A stretch of 64,000 nucleotides of DNA from assembly GCF_963259705.1 (NCBI RefSeq), contig NC_081846.1:93508641-93572640 (forward strand). The letters are read 5' to 3'. The notes beneath the pieces were generated by a model that had not been told where the DNA came from, did not search any database, and saw only the letters and a program-made list of their open reading frames with translations. The position numbers were made by a program, and so were the translations under genes. This stretch comes from Myotis daubentonii (taxonomy: Eukaryota; Chordata; Mammalia; Chiroptera; Vespertilionidae). Shown here piece after piece: positions 54,534 to 64,000 of this stretch (position 1 is its first letter; every line of letters starts with the position of its first letter).

Positions 54534-55779
54534 TGCCATAAAAATGCCAACACTCTCCCTGTTGCTGTAATATTGGGGTTAAAATATTAATCAGGAAAAA
54601 TCTGTATGTGTTATTCATAATTCATACATTGTGGGCATAGATGCCAAGAAAGTTAACGTTAATAAGGTTTCAAATGTTAAAACCTTATTCTTTTCCAGAG
54701 AGCTCACATGGCAGTCACCATACCAAAGGGGACATTTGGGCTCCTTCCTTGGAATGTGCCAAGATAACAGAGTGCAACTGAGCCCCCACTATTAGTAACC
54801 GATGCCCCTCATGAGCACTATTTCAAAACCTCCCAGCACATACCCCACTCACTCCTTGGCTTCAGCCCTCTCCTGGCTTTCATGCCCAAAAGAAAACATA
54901 TTAGAGAAAAAAGGATGTCAGTGTTTCTATTTAAAAAAACAAAACACAACTCTGACAAATCCCATAGAGAATCATTCCCTTTATCAGCTTTCAAGAAATC
55001 ATGGGAAATCTGTTAACTTTTAAGAACTGTTACATAGTGTTTTCACCACTATAGAAGAAATGAACTATGTCATTTTTCTGTCCTTGGAAATTGCCTTTTA
55101 AGCAGAACATTTGTGAAACTATTTCTAGTGAGAGAAGACTTTTGCCAATTCAAGGTGTCTCTTTATCTCCTGCCTACACTCCCAGACAGCTAGTTCCCAG
55201 ATGCCTCCTGACTCCTCTGCAGCAGGTCACCACTTGTCACAGCCTCCCAGTGTCTCCTCGCCAGGGCCTTCGCACTGGGGAATTTCTGTGGGTATTCGTC
55301 ACCAATTCCAACTTCCTAAGTCCCCACAGATTGCACAGAGGGCAGAGGCCAGAACGTATGTTTCCCAGACTCGGTGCCAGTGTGGCTCTTTTTGTCAGAT
55401 CTTCCATCTGAAGAAGAAATAGCCGCACTCTCATAGCCCCAGCAGCAGGTGGCAAGGGCCTGGGACCGTTGGCCAGCAGGAGGCTCTGTAGCAGTGGCTA
55501 GAGAGCCTCCTACAAGCCAGGTCTCGGGATGACAGTCAGCTGAGAGTGTCAACAGCTCTGTGCGCTTTCCCCTGGAATCTGTTGAGTTCCGGCTGAGGTT
55601 GTGGTCTGAAGGCAATGCAAGGCTATGGGAAGGGAACTCGAGGGTGTCTACACTCCCTGTGAGTGGAACACCACGGTGAGGACATGGCAGAGCGTGCACA
55701 GGGGAAGGCTGACCTCCCAGAGGGGAGAGGGGAGAAGTCTCAGCAGAATGGAGATTTGGAAAGTCAGCTTCATCAGAAT
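54534..55779. other. Unassigned sequence
   Basis: No supported gene or repeat boundary was seen. Confidence 0.35.
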
Positions 55780-57040
55780 TCTCACAACAATGCCCATTCT
55801 GAGTCTCAGGTCCTCCTCTTTCTCAATTGGTGTGCTAACTTTTATATTTAAAAACTGGGTGGGCTGTAATGTCAACTTGAGTTATAATACCACAATCTAC
55901 AGATCAAACCATGCCAAGAGAAAGAAGTGGTCACAGGTGTAGAGCTGCACTGATTCATGAGCAGCAACCGATGGTTGGCTCCCTGGCTGGAGGCTAGAAG
56001 GCGATGCCAGAGAAATGGAGGACGGAGTCCTGAGGAAGAAGTCCAGTAATGCACCTGTCAGGCTGAGCAGAGAGTCGGGCGGTCTGCACTCCACACAACG
56101 CTTCACCTCGGGGCTCTCACTGCAAAGATGGTCTCAGCACCAGAGCAGAGAAGTTTAATCCGCTCTGGACAAGCCAGCCTCTTTCCCCAGCTGTCCCAGG
56201 GCGTGCTCCCCAGGCCCCTGGGCAGTGTGGCCAGGACAGAGATGGATGTTATGCCTCAGTCCAATGGTATGGGTCCTGCTGGCTGCTATGATCACAAATG
56301 CCCCACCTGCCCCGTGCAGGGATGGGAAACGATGCTCACAACATGACATCATTCCCTAGAGAAGCAGCGGACACCTGGTGGCAGTGGATGTATATGCTGA
56401 TGGAGGGTCAGCTCTTCGTCTCCACTAGAATAGACTCACTCTGGATTTGGACTTGCCTCCTCTGTCCCTGATGTTTCTGCTGGGTAATCAACACCCCTGA
56501 CCAGCTGAGTGCCTTTGTTAGTGGCACAATATTCCTTCCATGTAACATTGCTTCTCACAAAAAAGTTCATTTCATCAGAATGAGTGAGACAATGAACTTG
56601 TGCCCATGGCATTCACAGTTTTTGCTATTTTCCCATTAAGCAGGAACAGCTGACCTAGAAAAATCACAGTGGCCTGTTAGCAACTCAGTTATGGCTCTGG
56701 CTTAGGGACACCACTCAGCAGAGGTGGGAAGCAATCTCATAAAATGCAGCGCATACTGTGAACCAGCATCCTACAGGGCACTCCTTCTCTACAGCCAAAA
56801 TGTAGGTGGGAGACCGAACAGTAAACACACGGTGGCCACCCTGGACCTCCTATGACCAGCTTGGAAACCTGCACAGCCTTGGGGTCTCTGGTTTAGAGGT
56901 CTCCGTGCCCAGGGCAGAAATGCTTTCACTGGAAGGACACAGCTACTGTCCTATTGAACTTTCACTGGAGGTGGCTACCTGCCCATTTTCAGCTCCTCCT
57001 TCCACTAAACCAACAAGCAAAAAAGAGGGTTGCTGAAGCT
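55780..57040 (+). mobile_element. ERV-L-like pol relic (RNase H/integrase region)
   Basis: The nucleotide text from about 56,360 to 57,010 follows the order I recall for the ERV-L integrase region, with many small deletions. The part from 55,900 to 56,350 looks like the preceding pol segment. No long ORF survives, and LTRs were not found. Limits are approximate. Confidence 0.55.
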
Positions 57041-57092
57041 CCTTGAATGATATCTCCTGATGATCAAATAGAAATACAGCTGCTGTTAAGCC

Positions 57093-57322
57093 ATGGGGCA
57101 GCCCAATTGGTGTGGTGCAGTGACTGAGTGTCTACCCATGAACTAGGATGTTACAGTTCAATTCTCAGTCAGGGCACATGCCTGAGTTGCCAGCTCGATC
57201 CCCAGTGGGGGGCCTGAGGGAGGCAGCCAATAGATAATTCTCTTTCATCATTGATATTTCTATATTTCTATCCCTCTCACTTCCTCTCTCTAAAATCATA
57301 AAAAATGTATTTAAAAACAAAC
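57093..57322 (+). mobile_element. VES-type SINE, diverged
   Basis: GCAGCCCAATTGGTGTGGTG, then ACAGTTCAATTCTCAGTCAG (box B) and GGCACATGCCTGAGTTGC, with a TCTATCCCTCTC region and an A-rich tail, follow the family consensus. Confidence 0.75.
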
Positions 57323-57550
57323 AAACGAACAATGGGGTCAGAGAAGAATGGATCAAGAATCCAGAGTATTCCCTGTGGAACCATACAGTGATTCCATGCC
57401 AGATGGCCTAATTTATTGCAACACTACCACCACGGGTACAAATTCCTCAAAAGTAAAGATTCAAATCATCCCACCAGCTAAAAAACTATGATCAGCTAGC
57501 ATGTTGTATAAGGTAGGACAAGAGAGCAAAGGTAATTTGTAATGGATAGC

Positions 57551-57597
<47 letters not shown>

Positions 57598-57599
57598 AT
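57551..57599. repeat. (AAAT)n microsatellite
   Basis: About 12 uninterrupted TAAA repeats. Confidence 0.95.
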
Positions 57600-57738
57600 T
57601 ACAAGTGCGTAGGATGGCCTTGTCACCAATTGTATAAACAGGGCTACAACAACTATGCACACCCCTTGCTTATTATTTCTATATTTATATATATTAACCA
57701 ATTCCACCTACTCTTTCTTTATCATTTTATATATGTGA

Positions 57739-58121
57739 CTAGAGGCCCAATGCACAAAATTCGTGCATGGGTTGGGAGCCTAGGCCTGGCTGGTGATGAG
57801 GGCCAATCTGTGGGGTAACAGGCAGGGCGACTGGGGGGCTCCCGCTGGCACACACCTTGGCCAGCCTAGCGAAGGCTACACGCCGGCCTCGCCCCTCCCC
57901 CCGCCACTGCCACCTGTGGCCTCCCTCTGTGGGGTGACTAGTGGGACAATCAGGAGGCCTCCGCTGGCACCCGCCTTGGCTGGCCTGGGGCCTGTGGGAT
58001 GGGGGAAGCTCTTGCATTGAGCATCTGACCCTGGTGGGCAGTGTGCATCATAGCAACTGGTCATTCCACCGGTTGTTCTGATGTTTGGTCGATTTGCATA
58101 TTAGGCTTTTATTATATAGGA
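57739..58121 (-). mobile_element. Complete non-autonomous Helitron (HeliBat type)
   Basis: Left end CTAGAGGCCCAATGCAC, ACAAAATTCGTGCATG stem near the end, right end GCATATTAGGCTTTTATTAT then ATAGGA. It is flanked by A and T. It is about 383 bp, the most typical copy in the window. Confidence 0.88.
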
Positions 58122-59514
58122 TAATGTTTGAGTAACGATTTAATCTTTAAGTGGTAAGATATTACAGGGGAATTGTGACTGATAGAGAAGGCCATGATCA
58201 TCCCTCAGAGTCAGGTATATGGCTGCTGTGAATTTATTTCCACCATTTTGTGGTGAGCATAAGAAATCATTGTTTTAAGAGAGATCATTGCATTGGTATT
58301 AGGTAGAAGCATGTTATGTCTGTTACTGTTGTTCTTTGGGAGTTGAAACATGAACAGGGACGTGTTGATGGATGCTGAGGACGCCGAGGAGATCTGTGCT
58401 GGGTGCAGTTGTGGCATTCGCACTGCCCTGCCCTAGCCTCCACCCTGAGTGCAAGGCCTAGATGTCTGAGAAGCACATTTCCAAAACTCTCTTCAAATAT
58501 GGCTCCCATTAACACTGCCAAGGAGGATTCCTTCATAAGACGGGGAATGCAAAAGAGTAATAAAGAGAGTAAATGGTTTTTTATATTTGGCATCATGAGG
58601 TTTGTCATCAGTTTCCAGTGACCCTGAGCAGAGAACATGACTGCCTACTCTGGCATACAAACTTAGACAATACTCTTTTGACTAGATGGATTCATTAATT
58701 TAAATTTGCTATAGACAACGGCAATCACTTGTAATAAATTCCCTGAGTAAATGTGAAAACACAAAAAAGTATCTTTAGAATGGAAGTCCCTGAGCCTTTT
58801 TCCAAGGAGAATGGAGAAGGATGGGGCTGGGTTAGCCTAGTAACCTTTTGTTATCATCGCTACTTAGATGCATTTCCGTATTGATATGAAACCTAGAGAA
58901 ACAGCTTTGGGCTCTAGTGAAGAAAGAACTTTTTAGCCCACGGAGACCATTAACCATGGAAGTGTGAGCCTCTGTCCACAGTAGCTTACCCACAGCAGAC
59001 AGGCGGCAGGAAATGGAAATACTACAAAAAGGACTCTTGGCCTGTGAGGGAGCTGGACAATCATTCCAAGATCCTTCCCAAGTCCAACTCCCCAGTTTCT
59101 TTTGTGCGCTCCTAGGATAGTTTGGTGCTTGCACTGTCCTGGACACAAGGAGTCCTGCAGACACACTGGGCAGCTACTTTTGGATGCAGGCCCACCCAGC
59201 CCTCCTTATCACCACACAGGAGAAGTTGTCGCCTCTGCCTGCGCAGGAGAGAGGGGGGTGTGAAGAGTGTCGCTAAAGGAAGGAGCCTAATTAATAAAGC
59301 AACTGTCGAGTGTGTGGAGGCTAATTTTACCTAGTTGTGTTCTCAAGTGGCCCATATAGGCCATCATCTCACCCAAGTAAAGTGGCTCCTAAATTATCTT
59401 TCAAGGGAGTGACAAGTGTACAAATCACAGTGAAATAGGGGAGATGCTGGAGGTTGCAAGTGTCTGCCACTCTGAGCATGTGCCTCTGATCTTTCCTTTT
59501 AGAAGGTAATTTCC
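58122..59514. other. Unassigned sequence
   Basis: No gene or repeat could be supported in this stretch. Confidence 0.35.
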
Positions 59515-59885
59515 ACCTGCAGCCCCAGCCCTGCAGCCCCAGCCTAAGGACCCCCCAGCCTATGCCCACCAACCCTGAGGCCCCCCAGGATATAGCCCCC
59601 CAGCTCATAGCCCCCAGCCTACAGCCCCCCCGCCTATAGCCCCCAGCCTACAGCTCCCTCTCCTACAGCCCCCCAGCCTACAGCCCCCCAGCCTATACCC
59701 CCCAGCCTACACCCCCCAGCCTACAGCCCCCACCTACACCACCCAGCATATACCCCCCAGCCTACAGCCCCCAGGAAATACCCCCCAACCTACACCCCCC
59801 AGCCTACACCTCCCAGCTTACAGCCCCAAGTCCAGCAGCACCCCAGCCCAGAAGCTCCCCAGCCCCCCAGCCCTGTGGCCCCCAA
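59515..59885. repeat. C-rich minisatellite, unit about 14-15 bp
   Basis: Some 20 imperfect copies of CCCCCAGCCTACAG run in tandem. Variants (TATA, TACAC) are interspersed. Confidence 0.9.
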
Positions 59886-60114
59886 GCACAGCAGCCCCCA
59901 TCCCACTGCAGCCCCAGCCCTGAGCACCCCTGAGGCTGGGGAACAGTGGTGGCAGGGATGCCCCCTGTCTCAGGCCTGAAACCCTCCTACAAGGGCTGAG
60001 TGAGCTCTCCAGCAGAGCAGGGTGCTCCGCTTCCTTAGGGCGAAGGGGCTCTGGGTTCCCAGCCGGAAGCTAGGACGGTAATCCTGGAGTTCGGCTCAGC
60101 GTCCAGCCCACGTG

Positions 60115-60275
60115 CACTGCTACCAGGCTGTGAGATTCACACAAATGGCTCATCTTCTCAGAGCTTCCATGTTTTATCTATAAACTGGGGTCGATGTTGC
60201 TGCAGAGTGTATGTGAACATTAAGTGAGGGAATATATGCAACGCTCTGAGGACAGCGCCTGTCACCGCAGATTCT
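60115..60275 (+). mobile_element. MIR SINE
   Basis: TCTCAGAGCTTCCATGTTTT, ATCTATAAACTGGGG, then CGCTCTGAGGACAGCGCCTG follow MIR order. Confidence 0.65.
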
Positions 60276-60534
60276 TACGAAAATATCGCCCGCCCGCTAA
60301 CCTTAACATCATTGGCAACTGGGAAATCCAAAGGTCTTATATTTTCTCTCAAGTGTTGGCATCTCTTCATTCTTAAGTGGCTTTTGCATCTATAAAGTCT
60401 TGTCTTTGGTAACTCCGGGCTCACTCATTCCTTAAATATATATTAATTGAGGACCAAAGACAGACCAGGCCGTGTGACTCAGGCTTTGACTTGCAGAAAC
60501 AAACCAGACATAAGTCCTGCCCTCTTCACCGATC

Positions 60535-60563
60535 CAGGCAGACAGGCAGACAGGCAGACACCG
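60535..60563. repeat. Short (CAGACAGG)n repeat
   Basis: About three and a half copies of an 8-bp unit. Confidence 0.8.
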
Positions 60564-60744
60564 TAGCTACTGTCTGAAGAGCCACTTGGGGCACTCCCAT
60601 CTCTGGACTTGCAGCTGTTGCTGGTGTCAGGGCGGTGGCATCAGCCCTGAGATAGGGCTACGTTAAAGACCTCAGATGTAGTTGTAACCCCGTAACCTGA
60701 CAAGTGCTTTTTGCCAGAAGGGGTGATGTATATCCCCCAAGGGC

Positions 60745-60891
60745 TCCCGGGCTGCCAGAGGGCTGTCTGACTGCCAGCTTAGGCCCAATCCCCCGAGGAG
60801 CGGGCCTAAGCCAGCAGGTGGTCATCCCCTGACAGGTCCCAGACTGCGAGGGCACAGACCGGGCACAAATTTTTGTGCACCAGGCCTCTAG
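60745..60891 (+). mobile_element. 5'-truncated Helitron 3' end
   Basis: It ends CACAAATTTTTGTGCACC then AGGCCTCTAG|T on the plus strand. The 5' end is missing. Confidence 0.75.
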
Positions 60892-61199
60892 TATTGTATA
60901 TATTTAATTAAGTATTTTCATGCATGTAGCAAGTACAAGTATATCCACTAGACATTTTAATCTACATCCAAACATATGTTCTTGTCTATCTTTCCCATTA
61001 CCGTGTTTTGTCTTGGTATATTCTTATCTTTCTAAAGTCAGTGTTCAACATTCAGGCTTTACTCTATAAATTGTTTTATACATTTGAATATTTCCCAATA
61101 ACTATATTGTTATTAACTCTTGCATAAAATGCAACTGATTTTTTTCAATTAAAGTTATGTTCACTTCATAAAAAGCACTGTGTTTTATATAGTGTTGGA

Positions 61200-61720
61200 G
61201 CTGTGGTGGAGGGGGCGTTCATTAAATATTATTCTGCTGAGCTTCATCCATATTGGGCTTGTTACCATAGTTAGTTTTTTTTACCACTTTATGATAATCC
61301 ATTATGTGATTACCCCATAGTTTTTTTGTGTTCTCATCATGAACACTAGGAGTGTTTCCCATTTGTTTCCCTGTTCTGAACAAAATTGCTATGAACATTG
61401 TTGCATATGGCTTCCATTGTACACAGACAAGAGTTTCCTGTATAATTTTAATGATATATTTTAGGAGTGGAAATATTTCCCTATAAAATATGCAGTGTTC
61501 AGCCTTAGGAGGTAATGCTAAACTATCTTGAATATATTTGCATCTGAATAAGAGATTCTGTTTGGCCATATATACTCTAACATTTCATATTGTCACATAG
61601 TTTTTATTAATTGAGTAATGTAAAAGGGCGTCTCAGTATGATACTGATTTAAATTTCCTGATTTCTAATAATTTTGTTTCTTATATTTCTTCTTCAGCAA
61701 AATTCCTATTCATATACTTT
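61200..61720 (-). mobile_element. Old L1 fragment, antisense
   Basis: The antisense order (TTCATCCATATTGGG, CCATTATGTGATTACCCC, GCTATGAACATTGTTGCATA, AGGAGTGGAAATATTTCC) matches an old mammalian L1 3' region. Confidence 0.6.
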
Positions 61721-62324
61721 GCCTTTTTTTGTTTAAGTAGTTTTCTTTTTCTTACCTATTTATACATATTTTTAAAATATGCTTGACGCTATTCCTTTTG
61801 GTTATGAAAATTGTAAATATAGTCCCCCATTTATAATTTGTCTTTTTACTTTTTTTCTGGTGAAAAAGTTAGTAAACTAATAAAGAATGCAAATACCATC
61901 TTTATCAATCATTTCCATTTTATTTCAAGTATTAATGTTAACCTAGTGAAACTTTGAAAAGCATCTTAATTACATTGTACCTTACCCATCTTGCATCACC
62001 TTTTCTGTTCACTCCAATTTTACTTTTACTTTCTAGTAGAAACATTAAGACAGCATCATAGGCATGATCAAATGTCCCTAGTGGCATACAATGGGGCAAG
62101 TTCCAGCCTCTCCAATAATGCTTTATTCTAATCAGAAGTTTTCTAACCAACCTTATACATCAATCCATATGTCCTTAATATTCAGCTAAGTCTATTGCTA
62201 CTATGTGGAAACTGAATAGAGGGCATAGCAAACTAAAATGAAATGAATCACAAAACTGTCTAGAATATTTTCAGAGCACTAGTAGCCCATATTGTCAAAC
62301 CTCTTTACCTGTTTTTCTTCCTCA
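61721..62324. other. AT-rich unassigned sequence
   Basis: Nothing beyond scattered A/T-rich text was recognised. Confidence 0.35.
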
Positions 62325-62425
62325 TTAAAATAAACTCCTTGAAAGTAGAGGTTGCATCTTTTCAAGAGCATCAGCAATTCCTAGTGAGTGCCTGGAACTC
62401 TGCAGAGATCTTTATAATAAATTAA
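62325..62425 (+). mobile_element. L2 3'-end-like fragment
   Basis: CTCCTTGAAAGTAGAGGTTG, then AGTGAGTGCCTGGAACTCTG and AATAAATTAATT resemble the L2 3' end. Confidence 0.45.
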
Positions 62426-63150
62426 TTAATTAATGCTATTATCTCATCATATGTGATGTTATATATATTTCTTTGAAGGTAAGAAATTGGTTAGAAAGAT
62501 ATAAAAACAGTAATTTTGAAGGAGTAACAAAATACGATGCTTCCTCAAAGTGAAATTGAAAGACATGTTTCTGGTGAGATAGTATGCATTTATATGCAAT
62601 GTAAATACAGTGTTCTCACAAATATTTGAGGATGTAATATGCTATTATTCGTGAATAGTAGTTTGAGAATCGTTTCTTCCTTCAGATTCTTTAGTAGAGC
62701 TCTCCTTAATTAACCTGGTTATTGTTCCCATTTCATTTCAGAAGTGCATTCTCTGTCTCTCAAACACAGGAGCTATCACAATGCCCTGAATAGTTCCCAG
62801 CTTGGCCACTCTGCCTTAGCAAAACTGTCTGCTACAAGAAGTGAAGATTTAGGTAGAGATAATTCAGCCCAACAGCACAAGAGTGGATGGTCACACACAT
62901 GTACACACTGAAGAGGAGAGGGAGGAATGGGATGGATTGGTTAAACGGCACCACGGAGCCTCAGATAAAATGATTGGACGGTAGAGCCAAAAACTGATGA
63001 AAGTAAATACCACCTCCAACTTCACAAGAACAATATAATAGTTAATGACAATGGAAGCTACAAAACTCAGGCAATATCAGGTCTTTGGATCATTTGTTTC
63101 TCTGCAAGGGGATCATTTGTTCCTCTAGCTTTAAAATGTTTTGTATAGCA
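62426..63150. other. Unassigned sequence
   Basis: No gene or repeat end could be supported. Confidence 0.35.
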
Positions 63151-63350
63151 CTAGAGGCCTGATGAATGAAATTCATGCAAGAGTAGGCCTTCCTTCCCCT
63201 GGCTTCCCTCTGGCACCCGGAACCTGGGCTTCCCTCCAGCCATGAGCAGGCACCTGGGATCCGGGCTTCCCTGGCAGCCCTGGCTTCTTCTGAAAGGTTG
63301 TCTGGAAGGACTTCCAGTCTAATTAGCATATTATGCTTGTATTATTATAT
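63151..63350 (-). mobile_element. Short Helitron
   Basis: It begins CTAGAGGCCTGATGAATG with a GAAATTCATGC stem and ends in an AT-rich variant of the 5' terminus (TTAGCATATTATGCTTGTAT). Its interior is built of CTTCCCTCTGGCACCC-like repeats. Confidence 0.65.
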
Positions 63351-64000
63351 TTTATATAATATTACAATTTTACCCTATTAATTCTTATGTCCTCCTTATG
63401 AAATCTAATAATGGGTGTTTTAATGAGGCTGTCATCTTAGCCATATCATTAGTAGTAAAAGATGATCCAAAAGTTTTTCTTAGATTATATATATAGGGAT
63501 GACTACAGCAATTAAGTGATTATGGAAATCTCAAATATCATGTGGAAAGACAAAATATTGTTCCCATACACCAAATGACCAGGGTTTACACTCATTGATC
63601 CTGCTCACTCCTTCTTTATTAATTAAGCACATCACTAAATTCTCTAGGATTATAAACTCTACATTTATAATTTAGGTCATGAAACTTTGAAGGAAAAGAA
63701 AAATGGGAAGCAATAAGCACAAAATACAAATAATAATGCAGGTGGTAGAGCGTTATTCACACATGAAGGTAAAAAATCCCTTCTCAAAGAAACCTAGTGC
63801 CAAGACAAAACTGAAGAAACACTTGAAGGAGTCCAGTGTTAAGTTATAGATAAATAACATGGAGAAAAGTAGAAGAGCCTAGAAGTAAAAAAATTCTTTG
63901 AAAATGTAATTTTTTAATGACATATATTGGTTTGTAGTTTCTTTTATTTTTATTGAGATTACTAGAGTTATATTGGTTTTAAAATATGTTATAAGGATAC
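63351..64000. other. AT-rich unassigned sequence
   Basis: No feature could be supported up to the window edge. Confidence 0.35.

Overview
The window is mammalian nuclear DNA, and its repeats point to a vespertilionid bat. It carries several Helitron ends of the HeliBat type (5' TCCTATATA..., 3' ...GGCCTCTAGT), tRNA-derived VES-type SINEs, a family of A-rich-tailed L1 elements, and small hAT-type MITEs. No bacterial, plasmid or CRISPR features were seen.

Region 1 (about 1-26,600, + strand) holds the only gene I can recognise, a FAM170A-like gene (testis-associated nuclear protein with a degenerate C2H2 finger). A first coding exon (186-255) and a terminal exon (25,089-25,717) bracket a tandem array of seven units, most of them 3.68 kb apart. 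The units carry three small exon types, named X, Z and Y here. Every intact candidate exon starts and ends in intron phase 1, so any subset can be spliced in frame. Using all intact ones with both end exons gives one open frame of about 950 codons, well above the roughly 330 residues I recall for human FAM170A. Z is homologous to the start of the terminal exon and occupies the same slot in the unit. Some outer copies are decayed, units 3 and 6 are mosaics, and a hAT MITE shared only by units 3-5 helps order the duplications. Which exons are used in mRNA cannot be told from sequence.

Region 2 (26.6-39.5 kb) is repeat-dominated: a diverged second copy of the gene's 3' flank, L1 3' ends, a cluster of Helitrons with internal minisatellites (29.6-35.9 kb), a half-L1 (HAL1-like) element, a VES SINE, a MIR, a minus-strand endogenous retrovirus pol relic, microsatellites and an 80-bp MITE with an exact target-site duplication.

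Region 3 (39.5-41.4 kb) contains a CpG-rich, promoter-like segment with Sp1-like and NRF1-like motifs but no recognised gene. Region 4 (41.4-47.7 kb) is a nearly full-length but inactivated L1. Region 5 (47.8-54 kb) is GC-rich and mostly unassigned, with many overlapping ORFs that look like composition artefacts. Region 6 (54-64 kb) contains Helitrons, a VES SINE, an ERV-L-like pol relic, a C-rich minisatellite and old L1, L2 and MIR fragments.

Repeat family names come from memory of consensus sequences and need confirmation by a repeat-library search.
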